From: an uncultured Francisella sp.
Lineage (GTDB): Bacteria > Pseudomonadota > Gammaproteobacteria > Burkholderiales > Neisseriaceae
Direction of reading: 5' to 3'
Assembly (NCBI GenBank): GCA_943914555.1
Contig: CALUCM010000011.1
Span: forward strand, 1 to 49,028
Length of the DNA stretch: 49,028 nt
Under the pieces are notes generated by a model, which saw only the letters and a list, made by a program, of their open reading frames with translations, was not told the origin of the DNA and did not search any database. The position numbers and the translations under genes were made by a program. Of the stretch, positions 1-8,890 are shown piece after piece; within the stretch, counting starts at the first letter, position 1, and each line of letters opens with the position of its first letter.

Positions 1-532
1 GATAATGTACAAACTTAGACCGTTTATCAAAAAAAGCAGTGTCGTATTCATCTGCCTCAATGACAAAATAATTAGAGGAGGTCAGGCGAGAAGAGACTTG
101 AAAATTTTCTGGAATTCCGCCGATTAAAAAACTAGGTGAAAAGCCTGCATAATCAAGAATCCAAGTAAGCATACTGGCTGTAGTTGTTTTTCCATGTGTG
201 CCTGCTACTGCCAAAACCTTGCGGTCTTTTAATATATGGTGATAAAGCCATTCTGGTCCAGAGACATAAGGAAGATGTTGGTTAAGAATTGCTTCGATTA
301 CTGGCATACCTCGTTTGGCTACATTACCAATAATATATAGATCAGGCTGTAAGCTTAGTTGTTCTGCTGAAAAATTAGGGACTACTTTCACGCCAAGCTC
401 TGTCAGTTGATCGTTCATCGGCGGATAAATATGCTGATCACAACCGCTAACAGAATAGCCCAGTTCTAGCGCTAATCTTGCTAGTCCCCCCATGAAGGTA
501 CCAGCAATGCCTATGATGTGAATGTGTTTCAT
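1..532 (-). CDS. mpl: Mpl, UDP-N-acetylmuramate:L-alanyl-gamma-D-glutamyl-meso-diaminopimelate ligase (5' part only)
   Basis: Cytoplasmic Mur-ligase family enzyme that joins recycled murein tripeptide to UDP-MurNAc with ATP. Read on the minus strand from the ATG at 532, the first 177 codons are in the window and the gene runs off the left edge. Visible are the N-terminal nucleotide-binding stretch with GTFMGG, which favours Mpl over MurC (MurC usually has GIGMSG here), a VSGCD motif, the ATP P-loop GTHGKTTT near residue 110, and IEADEYDTAFF near residue 160, the Mur-ligase acidic motif. Family members are about 450 residues, so over half is missing. It is divergent from dut. Recognition is firm for the family and good for Mpl itself. 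Confidence 0.9.
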   Translation of the reverse strand, partial: MKHIHIIGIAGTFMGGLARLALELGYSVSGCDQHIYPPMNDQLTELGVKVVPNFSAEQLSLQPDLYIIGNVAKRGMPVIEAILNQHLPYVSGPEWLYHHILKDRKVLAVAGTHGKTTTASMLTWILDYAGFSPSFLIGGIPENFQVSSRLTSSNYFVIEADEYDTAFFDKRSKFVHY

Positions 533-662
533 GATTTATTAATAGTGAATAAATGGGATCTGTAGTTTATCATTCCTGCAATATCGTAGAGCAAGCAATT
601 TTAAAATGGGATCAAAAGTCTGCTTAGTCAGCTCTTATTTTTTTAATCGCATTTAGATGGGT

Positions 663-690
663 TTGTTACCTAGTCAATAAACAGTAAAAT
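663..690 (+). promoter_or_regulatory. Putative sigma70 promoter for dut-mnmA
   Basis: TTGTTA and TAAAAT are separated by 16 bases in the AT-rich gap between divergent mpl and dut, about 95 bases before the dut start. Both hexamers deviate from consensus, so this is only a candidate. Confidence 0.25.
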
Positions 691-784
691 AGGCTAGAAT
701 TTAATAAAGAAGTTTTGTTAGAGTAAAAGATCTAATAAAGTGATTTATTAGAGAAATCTCCTGCGGGGTCAATTACAAATAGAT

Positions 785-1246
785 ATGAAATCTTTTTTAT
801 CCATTGAGCTTAAGATAATTAGTGAGCTAATCACCGAAGAATCGTTAAAATATGCAACTCCCGGGGCCGCAGGTCTGGATTTACGAGCTGCTATAAAACA
901 GCCGATTACCCTTGGTCCACAACAAACCTGTATGATTCCCACAGGTATTGCCATTTATCTTAAAAAGCGTGATGTAGCAGCTTTGATTTTGCCTCGTTCG
1001 GGCTTAGGACACAAGCAAGGAGTAGTTTTAGGTAATCTTGTTGGACTAATTGACGCTGATTACCAGGGAGAACTTAAAGTTTCATTATGGAATCGTTCGC
1101 ATAGCGCTTATGAAGTTAAGCCTTTGGAACGTATTGCTCAGTTGTTAATAATCCCCATTTTGCATGCTAATTTTCAAGTAGTCGATCATTTTACCAACCA
1201 AGAAGTGCGTCAGCAGGATGGTTTTGGTAGTACAGGACGCCAGTAA
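785..1246 (+). CDS. dut: dUTP diphosphatase (dUTPase)
   Basis: Hydrolyses dUTP to dUMP and pyrophosphate, keeping uracil out of DNA and feeding thymidylate synthesis. The 153-residue product is the normal size for the homotrimeric family. The conserved motifs appear in order: PGAAGLDLRA (about 26-35), PRSGLGHKQG (about 70-79), GLIDADYQGEL with the catalytic Asp and uracil-site Tyr (about 87-97), RIAQL (about 115-119), and the glycine-rich C-terminal arm DGFGSTGR (about 144-151). The 5' gap to mpl is about 250 bases and should hold its promoter. The stop lies three bases before mnmA, so the two are probably cotranscribed. Confidence 0.97.
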   Translation: MKSFLSIELKIISELITEESLKYATPGAAGLDLRAAIKQPITLGPQQTCMIPTGIAIYLKKRDVAALILPRSGLGHKQGVVLGNLVGLIDADYQGELKVSLWNRSHSAYEVKPLERIAQLLIIPILHANFQVVDHFTNQEVRQQDGFGSTGRQ

Positions 1247-1249
1247 GAT

Positions 1250-2323
1250 ATGTATCACAAAGTAATGCTAGGTATGTCAGGGGGAGTTGATTCCTCAGTG
1301 GCAGCTTATTTGCTGAAAAAAGAAGGCTATCAAGTATCTGGGGTTTTTATGCAAAACTGGCGGGAGGACGCAGAAAACGGTTTTTGTACAAGTAAAGAAG
1401 ATACTCTTGATGCAATTGCAGTGGCAGATATGCTTGGTATCGATATTGATATTGTTAATTTCGAAAAAGAATATCAAGAGAAAGTTTTTCAGTATTTTTT
1501 ACAGGAATACGCAGCAGGTAGAACACCTAATCCGGATGTGTTGTGTAATTCAGAGATTAAATTTAAAGCGTTTCTAGATCACGCTTTGGCACAAGGTGCT
1601 GACTATATTGCGACTGGTCATTATGCACGCAAAAAAATACAGGAAGGAAAAACCTATTTACTTAAAGCAAAAGATTTACATAAAGACCAAAGCTATTTTC
1701 TTTATCGTATTAACGGGGAACAGTTGCGCCATTCTCTTTTTCCTCTGGGAGAGTTAACAAAAAAGGAGGTGCGCTTTAAAGCCAATGAAATCAAATTGCC
1801 AACTGCCAGCAAAAAAGACAGCACGGGTATTTGTTTTATTGGAGAACGTCCTTTTCGAGAGTTTTTATCACGCTATCTTGTTTTGTGTCCAGGAATAATG
1901 CGTTCACCTGAAGGAAAGATCCTGGGAGAACATATAGGATTAGCTTTTTATACTATTGGTCAAAGACAAGGCCTAGGCATTGGTGGCAATGGAGCTCCTT
2001 GGTATGTGGCGGCAAAAGATATCTCAAATAATGAATTATTGGTAGTGCAAGGACATGATCATCCTCTACTCTTTTCAAAAGAACTAGTGATGAATGATTT
2101 AAGTTTTATTGATGGGCAGCGGCCTGCTGAAGGTGAGTATCAGGTTAAGATACGTTATCGTATGCCAGATATTCGAGCAGAATTAAATTATTTAGCAGAT
2201 GATGAAGCAAAATTACGCTTTGGTGAACCTGTATGGGCAGTAACCCCTGGACAATCTGCGGTGATTTATAATGGAGATATTTGTTTGGGTGGAGGCATCA
2301 TTAGCAAAGCAATAGCGAATTAG
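1250..2323 (+). CDS. mnmA: tRNA-specific 2-thiouridylase MnmA
   Basis: Installs the 2-thio group on U34 of tRNAs for Lys, Glu and Gln, using ATP and sulfur relayed from a desulfurase. The 357-residue protein has the PP-loop SGGVDSS at residues 10-16, TGHYAR near residue 124, and the two catalytic cysteines: Cys99 in VLCNSEIKF and Cys195 in TGICFIGERPF. The length is typical and nothing is missing. The start lies three bases after the dut stop, so translational coupling is likely. Confidence 0.97.
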   Translation: MYHKVMLGMSGGVDSSVAAYLLKKEGYQVSGVFMQNWREDAENGFCTSKEDTLDAIAVADMLGIDIDIVNFEKEYQEKVFQYFLQEYAAGRTPNPDVLCNSEIKFKAFLDHALAQGADYIATGHYARKKIQEGKTYLLKAKDLHKDQSYFLYRINGEQLRHSLFPLGELTKKEVRFKANEIKLPTASKKDSTGICFIGERPFREFLSRYLVLCPGIMRSPEGKILGEHIGLAFYTIGQRQGLGIGGNGAPWYVAAKDISNNELLVVQGHDHPLLFSKELVMNDLSFIDGQRPAEGEYQVKIRYRMPDIRAELNYLADDEAKLRFGEPVWAVTPGQSAVIYNGDICLGGGIISKAIAN

Positions 2324-2409
2324 CATATTTGGAGTAAAGTCAGAAAGCGATTTTCCCTGAATCTTAAGTAAATTTTTGTGAATCTTTAGAATTATGTGGT
2401 GACAATGTT

Positions 2410-4092
2410 ATGGATAAAATTTGGTTCAAGAACTATCCTAAGGGGGTAGCTCATGAGATTGATGCGGATCAACCGGGCACTGTTCCCGATGTATTTAATG
2501 AATCCGCTACTAAGTATAGTGATAAGCCAGCTTACACAAGTATTAAAACGACAATTACTTTTGGACAGGCAAAAAGACTGATGGATCAATTTAGTTCATT
2601 TTTGCAAAATAAATTACATTTAAAAAAAGGCGATTGCCTAGCCATTATGATGCCTAATGTGATGCAATATCCTGTTGTCATGTTTGGTGCTTTACAAGCA
2701 GGTTTGATAGTCACTAATGTTAACCCTCTTTATACCAGCTCTGAAGTAAAAAAACAGTTAGAAGATAGTGAAGCAAGTGTTTTAGTGATTTTAGAAAATT
2801 TTGCTGCTACTTATGCCAAAATTGCTAATGAAGTTAGGATAAAACATGTCATTGTTGCAAAAATAGGGGACTTATTACATGGTTTATGGGGGCCAATTCT
2901 TAACTTTTCCTTAAAATACATTGCCAAAACAATTCCTTCTTATCATTTAGAGCATGTCATTGCTTTTAAGGAAACTTTACGTAAAGGGAGTGAGCAGCCT
3001 TTTAAGAAAGTAGAGATTGATCGTTCTGATATTGCTATCTTGCAATATACAGGGGGTACTACGGGAACTCCAAAGGCGGCAATGTTAACACATCGTAATA
3101 TTTGCGCTAATATGCAGCAGGCGTTAGAGTGGGTCTCTCCAATATTAAATGAGGGGAAAGAGTGTATAGTTACCCCACTTCCTCTTTATCATATTTTCTC
3201 TCTAACTGTAAACTTAATGATCGTATGCAAACTGGGGTGCCATAATATTTTGATTGCCAATCCACGTGATACCAAAAGGTTTATCGGTCAAATGAGAACG
3301 AAAAAATATAAAATAACCGTAATTACCTGTGTCAATACACTGTTTAAGTCTCTTGTGCATCATCCTGACTTTACAAAGATTGATTTTAGTCATTGGAAAC
3401 TGGCCTTGGGTGGTGGAGCTGCCATACAAAGTAGTGTGGCGGAGAAATGGAATCAATTAACCGGGATTCCTATTGTAGAAGCTTATGGTTTGACTGAGAC
3501 CAGCCCCGGTGTTTGTGTGAATCCTGTGACCATTGAAAAATACACTGGTTTTGTTGGTTTGCCCTTGCCTAGTACTGATATTAAGGTAATGTCAGAAAAT
3601 GAAAAAGAGTTGCCGTTGGGGCAAGAAGGGGAATTGTGGGTCAAGGGTCCCCAGGTTATGAAAGGTTATTGGCGTAATCCTGAAGAAACAGAAAAGGTGC
3701 TCCATGATGGTTGGTTTGCCACAGGTGATATTGTTGTGGTGAACGAAGAAGGCTATGTCAAACTGGTTGATCGCAAAAAAGATATGGTGATTGTCTCTGG
3801 CTTTAATGTTTATCCAAATGAAGTAGAAGATGTATTGTCTTTTCATCCAGATATCGTGGAGTGTGCTGTGATTGGTGTGGAAAGTGAGAAAACGGGAGAA
3901 GCGCTAAAGGCCTTTATTGTGAGTAAAAATCCTAATCTAAGCAAGCAAGATGTGATTAAGTTTGCACGCAAAAATCTGACTGGCTATAAAATTCCTAAAC
4001 TTATTGAATTCAGAAAAGAATTACCAAAATCAAATGTTGGTAAGATATTAAGACGTGTACTAAAAGAAGAAGAAAACCACAAAAAATCTTGA
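2410..4092 (+). CDS. fadD: Long-chain fatty-acid--CoA ligase (first of a tandem pair)
   Basis: AMP-forming acyl-CoA synthetase that activates fatty acids, usually at the inner face of the cytoplasmic membrane, as the first step of beta-oxidation or exogenous lipid use. At 560 residues it matches FadD in length. Diagnostic motifs are the P-loop-like YTGGTTGTPKAAMLTHRN (near residue 215), EAYGLTETSPG (near 357), the ATGDI box, and VDRKKDMVIVSGFNVYPNEVE followed by a C-terminal GKILRR lysine. A near-parallel paralogue follows immediately. Both begin MxKIWxKxYPK, which supports the chosen start. Substrate chain length cannot be read from the sequence. Confidence 0.93.
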   Translation: MDKIWFKNYPKGVAHEIDADQPGTVPDVFNESATKYSDKPAYTSIKTTITFGQAKRLMDQFSSFLQNKLHLKKGDCLAIMMPNVMQYPVVMFGALQAGLIVTNVNPLYTSSEVKKQLEDSEASVLVILENFAATYAKIANEVRIKHVIVAKIGDLLHGLWGPILNFSLKYIAKTIPSYHLEHVIAFKETLRKGSEQPFKKVEIDRSDIAILQYTGGTTGTPKAAMLTHRNICANMQQALEWVSPILNEGKECIVTPLPLYHIFSLTVNLMIVCKLGCHNILIANPRDTKRFIGQMRTKKYKITVITCVNTLFKSLVHHPDFTKIDFSHWKLALGGGAAIQSSVAEKWNQLTGIPIVEAYGLTETSPGVCVNPVTIEKYTGFVGLPLPSTDIKVMSENEKELPLGQEGELWVKGPQVMKGYWRNPEETEKVLHDGWFATGDIVVVNEEGYVKLVDRKKDMVIVSGFNVYPNEVEDVLSFHPDIVECAVIGVESEKTGEALKAFIVSKNPNLSKQDVIKFARKNLTGYKIPKLIEFRKELPKSNVGKILRRVLKEEENHKKS

Positions 4093-4116
4093 TCAGCTCG
4101 AGGGATGGGTGATCAA
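4089..4116 (+). promoter_or_regulatory. Inverted repeat between the two acyl-CoA synthetase genes
   Basis: TTGATCA at 4089-4095 pairs with TGATCAA at 4110-4116 around a 14-base loop. It straddles the first stop codon and lies 22 bases before the second start. No T-run follows, so it is more likely an intercistronic RNA hairpin than a terminator; it may also be chance. Confidence 0.25.
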
Positions 4117-4138
4117 TTTATTCAAAAGAGAAAATGTT

Positions 4139-5842
4139 ATGGAAAAAATATGGCTTAAAAGTTATCCTAAAGAGGTAGCAGCGCAAGTAGATATTGATCG
4201 CTGGGGTACTCTGTGTGATATTTTTGATCGTTCGGTCGAACGTTTTGCAAATCATAAAGGTTTTACCAGCGTGAGGACTGTGCAGACTTATGCTCAGACC
4301 AAGCAGAAAGTGAATCAGTTTTGCTCTTTTTTACAGCATCAATTAGGTTTAAAAAAAGGCGATATTATTGCTATTATGCTACCTAACTGTCTGCAATATC
4401 CAATCGCATTATTGGCTGCTTTACAAGCAGGTTTAGCCATTACTAACATCAACCCGCTTTACAAAGCACGTGAAATTAAAGAGCAGCTTGTAGACTGCCA
4501 ACCCAAGGCGATTATAGTAATTGAGAATTTTGCTGCAGAATTAGAAAAAGCACTCTCTTCTCTTCCTAGTATTGAACATGTTATTTTAACCTCCATCGGT
4601 GATCAGTTACATTCCTTTTGGGGACCATTACTTAATTTTGTAATCAGGCATGTTAAAAAGGTTGTCCCCGCTTATCAACTTCCTGCTGGCGTTATTAAAT
4701 TTAATCAGGCCTTAAAGCTAGGCAAAAAACAACCGTGTCGCAAGGTGGAGATAAACAATGATGATCTTGCCTTTTTGCAGTATACGGGGGGAACCACAGG
4801 TAAGCCCAAAGGAGTGATGTTGACACACCGTAACATCGTTGCCAATGTGGCCCAGTCAGTCGAGTGGCTAAAGGCGATCGATTTTAAATTAGGAGGGGAA
4901 GTGGTGATGACCCCTTTGCCGCTTTACCATATTTTTTCTTTAACGGTGAATATGATGATGGGCTTAAATATTGGGGTGCAAAATGTTTTGATTGCTAATC
5001 CAATGGATAGCAAAATGTTTATTAAACAGATGAAGAGGTACCCTATTTCAGGCATAACAGCCGTCAATACCCTGTTTAGTTCTTTATTAAAACACCCTAG
5101 TTTGCGAGAAGTGGATTTTTCCAGCTGGTTATTTTGTATCGGTGGTGGTGCTTCTATTCAGGAGGAGGTAGCAAAAAAGTGGGAAGAAATAACCGGTGTG
5201 CCTATTGTAGAAGCTTATGGTTTGACAGAAGCAAGTCCAGGAGTTGCCCTAAATCCGCTTTCGCGAGTAAAAAGCAAAATGAGATGGAATGGAACGGTAG
5301 GGCTGCCTGTCTCTAGCACCGATATATCGATTCGTGATGACACTAATCAAGAAGTTCCTCTGGGAGAGCCAGGTGAATTATGGGTGAAAGGCCCACAAAT
5401 TATGCAGGGATATTGGAATAAACCTGAAGAAACAGCAAAGGTATTGCAAGAGGGTTGGTTAAATACTGGCGATGTTGCTATTGTCGATGAAAAGGGCTTT
5501 TTGCGAATTGTTGATCGTAAAAAGGACATGGTGGTGGTCTCGGGATTTAATGTTTACCCTAATGAAATCGAAAATGTGCTTTGTATGCATCCTTTAATCC
5601 ATGATTCGGTGGTGATTGGTGTGAAGCATCATAAAACCGGTGAAGCTTTAAAAGCTTTTATTGTTAAAGGTGAGGGTGATTTGTCTGAAAAAGAAATCAT
5701 CACTTTTTGCCGTGAACAATTGACCAATTATAAAGTGCCTAAGATTTTTGAATTTGTTGCAGAATTACCCAAATCAGCAGTTGGTAAAAATTTACGTAAA
5801 GAACTAAGAAAACTAGAAGAACAGCGAGGTAGAATTTATTAA
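4139..5842 (+). CDS. fadD: Long-chain fatty-acid--CoA ligase (second of a tandem pair)
   Basis: Paralogue of the preceding gene with the same domain order: adenylate-forming N-domain with YTGGTTGKPKGVMLTHRN, EAYGLTEASPG, NTGDVA, then VDRKKDMVVVSGFNVYPNE and a C-terminal GKNLRKEL lysine region. The start chosen is the ATG at 4139 (MEKIWLKSYPK), which matches the N-terminus of the first copy. An upstream GTG at 4109 would add ten residues that overlap the inverted repeat. The P-loop here has the canonical KGVMLTHRN, whereas the first copy reads KAAMLTHRN. The two proteins probably divide acyl chain-length range or growth condition between them, which is inference. Confidence 0.92.
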   Translation: MEKIWLKSYPKEVAAQVDIDRWGTLCDIFDRSVERFANHKGFTSVRTVQTYAQTKQKVNQFCSFLQHQLGLKKGDIIAIMLPNCLQYPIALLAALQAGLAITNINPLYKAREIKEQLVDCQPKAIIVIENFAAELEKALSSLPSIEHVILTSIGDQLHSFWGPLLNFVIRHVKKVVPAYQLPAGVIKFNQALKLGKKQPCRKVEINNDDLAFLQYTGGTTGKPKGVMLTHRNIVANVAQSVEWLKAIDFKLGGEVVMTPLPLYHIFSLTVNMMMGLNIGVQNVLIANPMDSKMFIKQMKRYPISGITAVNTLFSSLLKHPSLREVDFSSWLFCIGGGASIQEEVAKKWEEITGVPIVEAYGLTEASPGVALNPLSRVKSKMRWNGTVGLPVSSTDISIRDDTNQEVPLGEPGELWVKGPQIMQGYWNKPEETAKVLQEGWLNTGDVAIVDEKGFLRIVDRKKDMVVVSGFNVYPNEIENVLCMHPLIHDSVVIGVKHHKTGEALKAFIVKGEGDLSEKEIITFCREQLTNYKVPKIFEFVAELPKSAVGKNLRKELRKLEEQRGRIY

Positions 5843-5965
5843 ACTTTTAACAAGATGTCATTACCACTTTGATTTTTTAACTCTAATTAGTATTAAGCGC
5901 CTGTTTTTAGGCTTAGGTAATTTTAATAATAGTGGCTTGAGAAAGTAGTGGAATTTGGCTGTTAT

Positions 5966-5989
5966 ACAAATGGCTTGGTTACCATTTGT
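5966..5989 (+). promoter_or_regulatory. 8-bp hairpin in the murA leader
   Basis: ACAAATGG and CCATTTGT flank an 8-base loop, ending 36 bases before the murA start. The 183-base gap upstream of murA should contain its promoter, so this could be an operator or leader hairpin. There is no T-run, and no known regulator is recognised. Confidence 0.25.
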
Positions 5990-6025
5990 TGCTTACTTAT
6001 TCAAAAACAATATTTAGGTTAAAGT

Positions 6026-7285
6026 ATGGAGAAATTGGTTGTAGTAGGAAATGGTCCCCTATATGGAGAGATTATGATCTCTGGAGCGAAAAATGCTGCG
6101 CTCCCGATTATGTGTGCCTCATTGCTAACGGCAGAACCATTGGATTTACACAATGTGCCTATGCTAAAAGACATTGAAACTTGTGTACAAATTTTATCTA
6201 AGCTTGGAGCCACTGTAAGTAGACAGGAAGGTCTCATGCCTAAGGTGCACATTTGCTGCGATCATATTAAAGAATTATGCGTACCCTATGAACTAGTGCG
6301 TGCTATGCGCGCTTCCATATTAATTCTTGGGCCAGCACTGGCTAGGTTTGGACAATGCCATATCAGTTTGCCAGGAGGTTGTGCAATTGGTAGCCGTCCC
6401 ATCGATCAACACATTAAAGGGTTACGTGCCATGGGTGCTGACATTGAGGTAGAGCATGGTTATATCCGGGCACGTGCTAAGCGGCTTAAAGGCGCTCATA
6501 TTATTATGGATATGGTGACTGTCACAGGCACTGAAAATCTTCTTATGGCAGCTTGTTTGGCAGAAGGTGACACCATTTTAGAAAATGCCGCCAAGGAGCC
6601 AGAGGTTACCGATTTGGCAGAATGTTTAATTAAGATGGGTGCGCAAATTAAAGGAATAGGGAGCGACGTATTGCGCGTTAGCGGTGTTAAACGATTACAT
6701 GGGGCACATCACTACATTTTACCGGATCGTATTGAGGCAGGTACATTTTTGTGTGCTCTAGCCATGACTCAAGGGGAGCTAGTATTAAAGCATGTTCATC
6801 CGGCAAGCATGCAAATGGTACTTGATAAACTGACAGAAGCAGGTATGAGTATACAGGCAGATGAGAAAACCATTACTGCCAGCATGAGAGGGAGAATAAA
6901 ACCTGTTGATATTAGGACCCTCCCCTATCCAGGATTTCCTACCGATATGCAGGCACAATTTGTCAGTATGAATGCAGTGGCACAAGGTAGCAGTCGGGTT
7001 ATAGAAAGCATTTTTGAAAACCGCTTTATGCATGTACCTGAGCTCACTCGCATGGGTGCTGCAATTGAAATAGAGGGAAACGTGGCTTTGATTAATGGAG
7101 TGGAAAGATTATCGGGGGCTACAGTAATGGCCACTGACTTGCGCGCTTCTGCTAGCTTGGTGATTGCTGGTTTGGTAGCAGAAGATGAAACAACTATTGA
7201 GCACATCAGCCATTTGGACCGTGGTTATCAAAAAATTGAAGAGAAGCTAGGTAAAGTAGGCGCCAAAATCAAACGCGTTGCCTAA
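6026..7285 (+). CDS. murA: UDP-N-acetylglucosamine 1-carboxyvinyltransferase MurA
   Basis: Cytoplasmic enzyme of the first committed peptidoglycan step, transferring enolpyruvate from PEP to UDP-GlcNAc. The 419-residue protein has the family length. It shows Lys22-Asn23 in SGAKNAALPI, and the active-site loop LPGGCAIGSRPIDQH with the nucleophile at Cys119, the residue alkylated by fosfomycin; the target is therefore the cysteine type. The C-terminal half carries FPTDMQAQF and the DLRASASLVIAGL signature. It stands alone, followed by a convergent lipoprotein gene with only 34 bases between. Confidence 0.97.
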   Translation: MEKLVVVGNGPLYGEIMISGAKNAALPIMCASLLTAEPLDLHNVPMLKDIETCVQILSKLGATVSRQEGLMPKVHICCDHIKELCVPYELVRAMRASILILGPALARFGQCHISLPGGCAIGSRPIDQHIKGLRAMGADIEVEHGYIRARAKRLKGAHIIMDMVTVTGTENLLMAACLAEGDTILENAAKEPEVTDLAECLIKMGAQIKGIGSDVLRVSGVKRLHGAHHYILPDRIEAGTFLCALAMTQGELVLKHVHPASMQMVLDKLTEAGMSIQADEKTITASMRGRIKPVDIRTLPYPGFPTDMQAQFVSMNAVAQGSSRVIESIFENRFMHVPELTRMGAAIEIEGNVALINGVERLSGATVMATDLRASASLVIAGLVAEDETTIEHISHLDRGYQKIEEKLGKVGAKIKRVA

Positions 7286-7319
7286 CTAAAATAGCGCAGT
7301 ATTCAATTAACTAAAATGA

Positions 7320-8237
7320 TTAAAAATGTATGGCTGCATCTACTTTTTTGCTACCCTGCAGCTGGATTTGATTACCTTGGTCATCATGTAACTGGATAGA
7401 AGGCTTATTACCAGTAATTTTTCCTATAACGTGGTATTTTCTCCCTGATAGCGTATTAATATAGCTAGCATCGCAAGAAGCTTCATTTCCTGTTTCTTGA
7501 GGGGGCCCAAAAGAAAGCTCGTAATGCCCATTAGGCAAAGTCGAGGTAGAGAGAGGGACAAGTAGTGACTGACATTGGGCTCCGCTGATGACAACGTGAT
7601 TTGCATCCGTGTTTTGTACATTAACGCTCGCAGGGAAAAGCACCTGACCTTCTTTATTGCTTGTCTTGGTTACTTTCCACAAATAATTGTTCCATTGATC
7701 CGCTAAGGTAGCACCAGCATAGGATAGATTATTTTGCTCTATTTTGGCAGCTGCTTTCATGGTAAAGTAAAAATTATCCTTTGTTTCTAAACGCAACAAA
7801 GCTTGATTTAACCCAGCAGGGACTCTGATTGTAATGGTTTGTTCAGCAAACAGCTGTTGTGCTAGCTTATCTAATTGCATCAAATGCTCTTCGCAGGCCA
7901 TACGAGTAGAAGATAAAGCAGAAACACTCAACTGATTTCCCACCAAACTCCAGCTACCGTTTATTTGATTACATCCCCCTGAAATAAATAAGCGTCCATT
8001 AGGGTCAAATTGCACCAATAAACGTTCACCGCTAGTAGGTTGCAGATCTTTTAATTTATGTTTTACACTGTGCTCACCAAAATGATGACCTGCCACTACC
8101 AGCCAATGGCTGGATGTCAATAACTTAGAGTTGGGAGATTGAGCCATTTGATCAATAAAGGCATCATTTTTGGATGAGGCGCATGCTGTCAAAAGTAAAG
8201 TAGTCCATATTGTGAAGGCAAAAAAAGCTTTTTTCAT
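7320..8237 (-). CDS. META/HslJ-domain lipoprotein
   Basis: Predicted outer-membrane or periplasmic lipoprotein of 305 residues. The ATG at 8237 is chosen because AGGTGG lies just upstream and it places a classical lipoprotein signal (MKKAFF, hydrophobic core, lipobox LLTAC) at the N-terminus. Residues about 40-170 form a META (HslJ-like) domain, seen in GCNQINGSWSL and LSSTRMACEEHLMQLD. The C-terminal 120 or so residues are a second domain I do not recognise. HslJ relatives are linked to heat shock and novobiocin resistance, but no specific function can be assigned. A decayed second copy lies directly upstream. Confidence 0.75.
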   Translation of the reverse strand: MKKAFFAFTIWTTLLLTACASSKNDAFIDQMAQSPNSKLLTSSHWLVVAGHHFGEHSVKHKLKDLQPTSGERLLVQFDPNGRLFISGGCNQINGSWSLVGNQLSVSALSSTRMACEEHLMQLDKLAQQLFAEQTITIRVPAGLNQALLRLETKDNFYFTMKAAAKIEQNNLSYAGATLADQWNNYLWKVTKTSNKEGQVLFPASVNVQNTDANHVVISGAQCQSLLVPLSTSTLPNGHYELSFGPPQETGNEASCDASYINTLSGRKYHVIGKITGNKPSIQLHDDQGNQIQLQGSKKVDAAIHF

Positions 8238-8342
8238 GAATCGCCACCTGGAAATAAGTAAAGAACGCAGCTGAATTATAACCAAAACTGTAGGGTAATG
8301 GAAACTAAAGCGACCGTTTTATTGCCTACAAGATTCTGTTTT

Positions 8343-8812
8343 CTATAATTTAGCTTGCATGGTGAAATTGTGTCCTTTTGTTTGCATCCAAGTTAAATTG
8401 ACTGTTTGGGGAAGTTTTTTCCCAAGAATATGAATGCGTTGATGGCTGAATAATTGTACTACTATATTATCTAATTGCATTAAATGGTCTTCGCAGGCCA
8501 TTTGAGTAGAAGCCAAAGAAGATACTGTTAAGAGATCGTCTTGCATGGACCATCTTCTGCCAATGAAATATTACAAATGACCATCAGCTGCAAGTTGTAC
8601 TAAATAATTGTGGTTTTTTGAAGAGTCGTGATTTTTTCAATTGATTTTGGCTGTTATAAGAAATGTCAGCTAACCATATGTGAGACGACAATAGCTTTTG
8701 AGATAAAGGCCCCCTGACTACATGTAGGGTGGCATTCAGAGCCAAGATATTGTATTTTTGGGGTGCAAGCAATTAGCAAAAAACACATTAGAAAATTGAA
8801 ATAACTGCTCAC
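8343..8812 (-). pseudogene. Decayed tandem copy of the META-domain lipoprotein gene
   Basis: A broken paralogue of the neighbouring gene. Read on the minus strand from a GTG near 8812, it first encodes a lipoprotein signal (FLMCFLLIAC). A frame change near 8710 then gives LSQKLLSSHIWLADIS, matching the intact copy's NSKLLTSSHWLVVAG. Further stops follow, then a fragment LVQLAADGHL like LLVQFDPNGRL. The glycine-cysteine core of the META domain is deleted, and the 8343-8546 frame resumes with LASTQMACEDHLMQLD. It stops where the intact gene's second domain would begin. A nucleotide run around the cleavage-like motif (TTCGCAGGCCAT) is identical in both copies, which supports duplication followed by decay. 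Confidence 0.75.
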
Positions 8813-8890
8813 TTGTTTGCATCTAAATATTAAAATCCTTTTGAAAGTAAGGGTGGCAACATAAAAAATCCAATCAATCAAGCAATACAA

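Noticed and set aside
552..618. Direct repeat AAATGGGATC in the mpl-dut gap.
   Set aside because: Only two copies of ten bases, unequal spacing context and no known regulator; probably chance.
3255..3275. CACGTG core near 3264, considered as a second parS.
   Set aside because: Only about 10 of 16 positions fit and it is inside a coding gene. Other CACGTG occurrences (near 4469, 11751 and 31882) fail likewise.
5890..5925. GCCT/AGGC hairpin after the second acyl-CoA synthetase considered as a terminator.
   Set aside because: The stem is only four to five pairs and no T-run follows.
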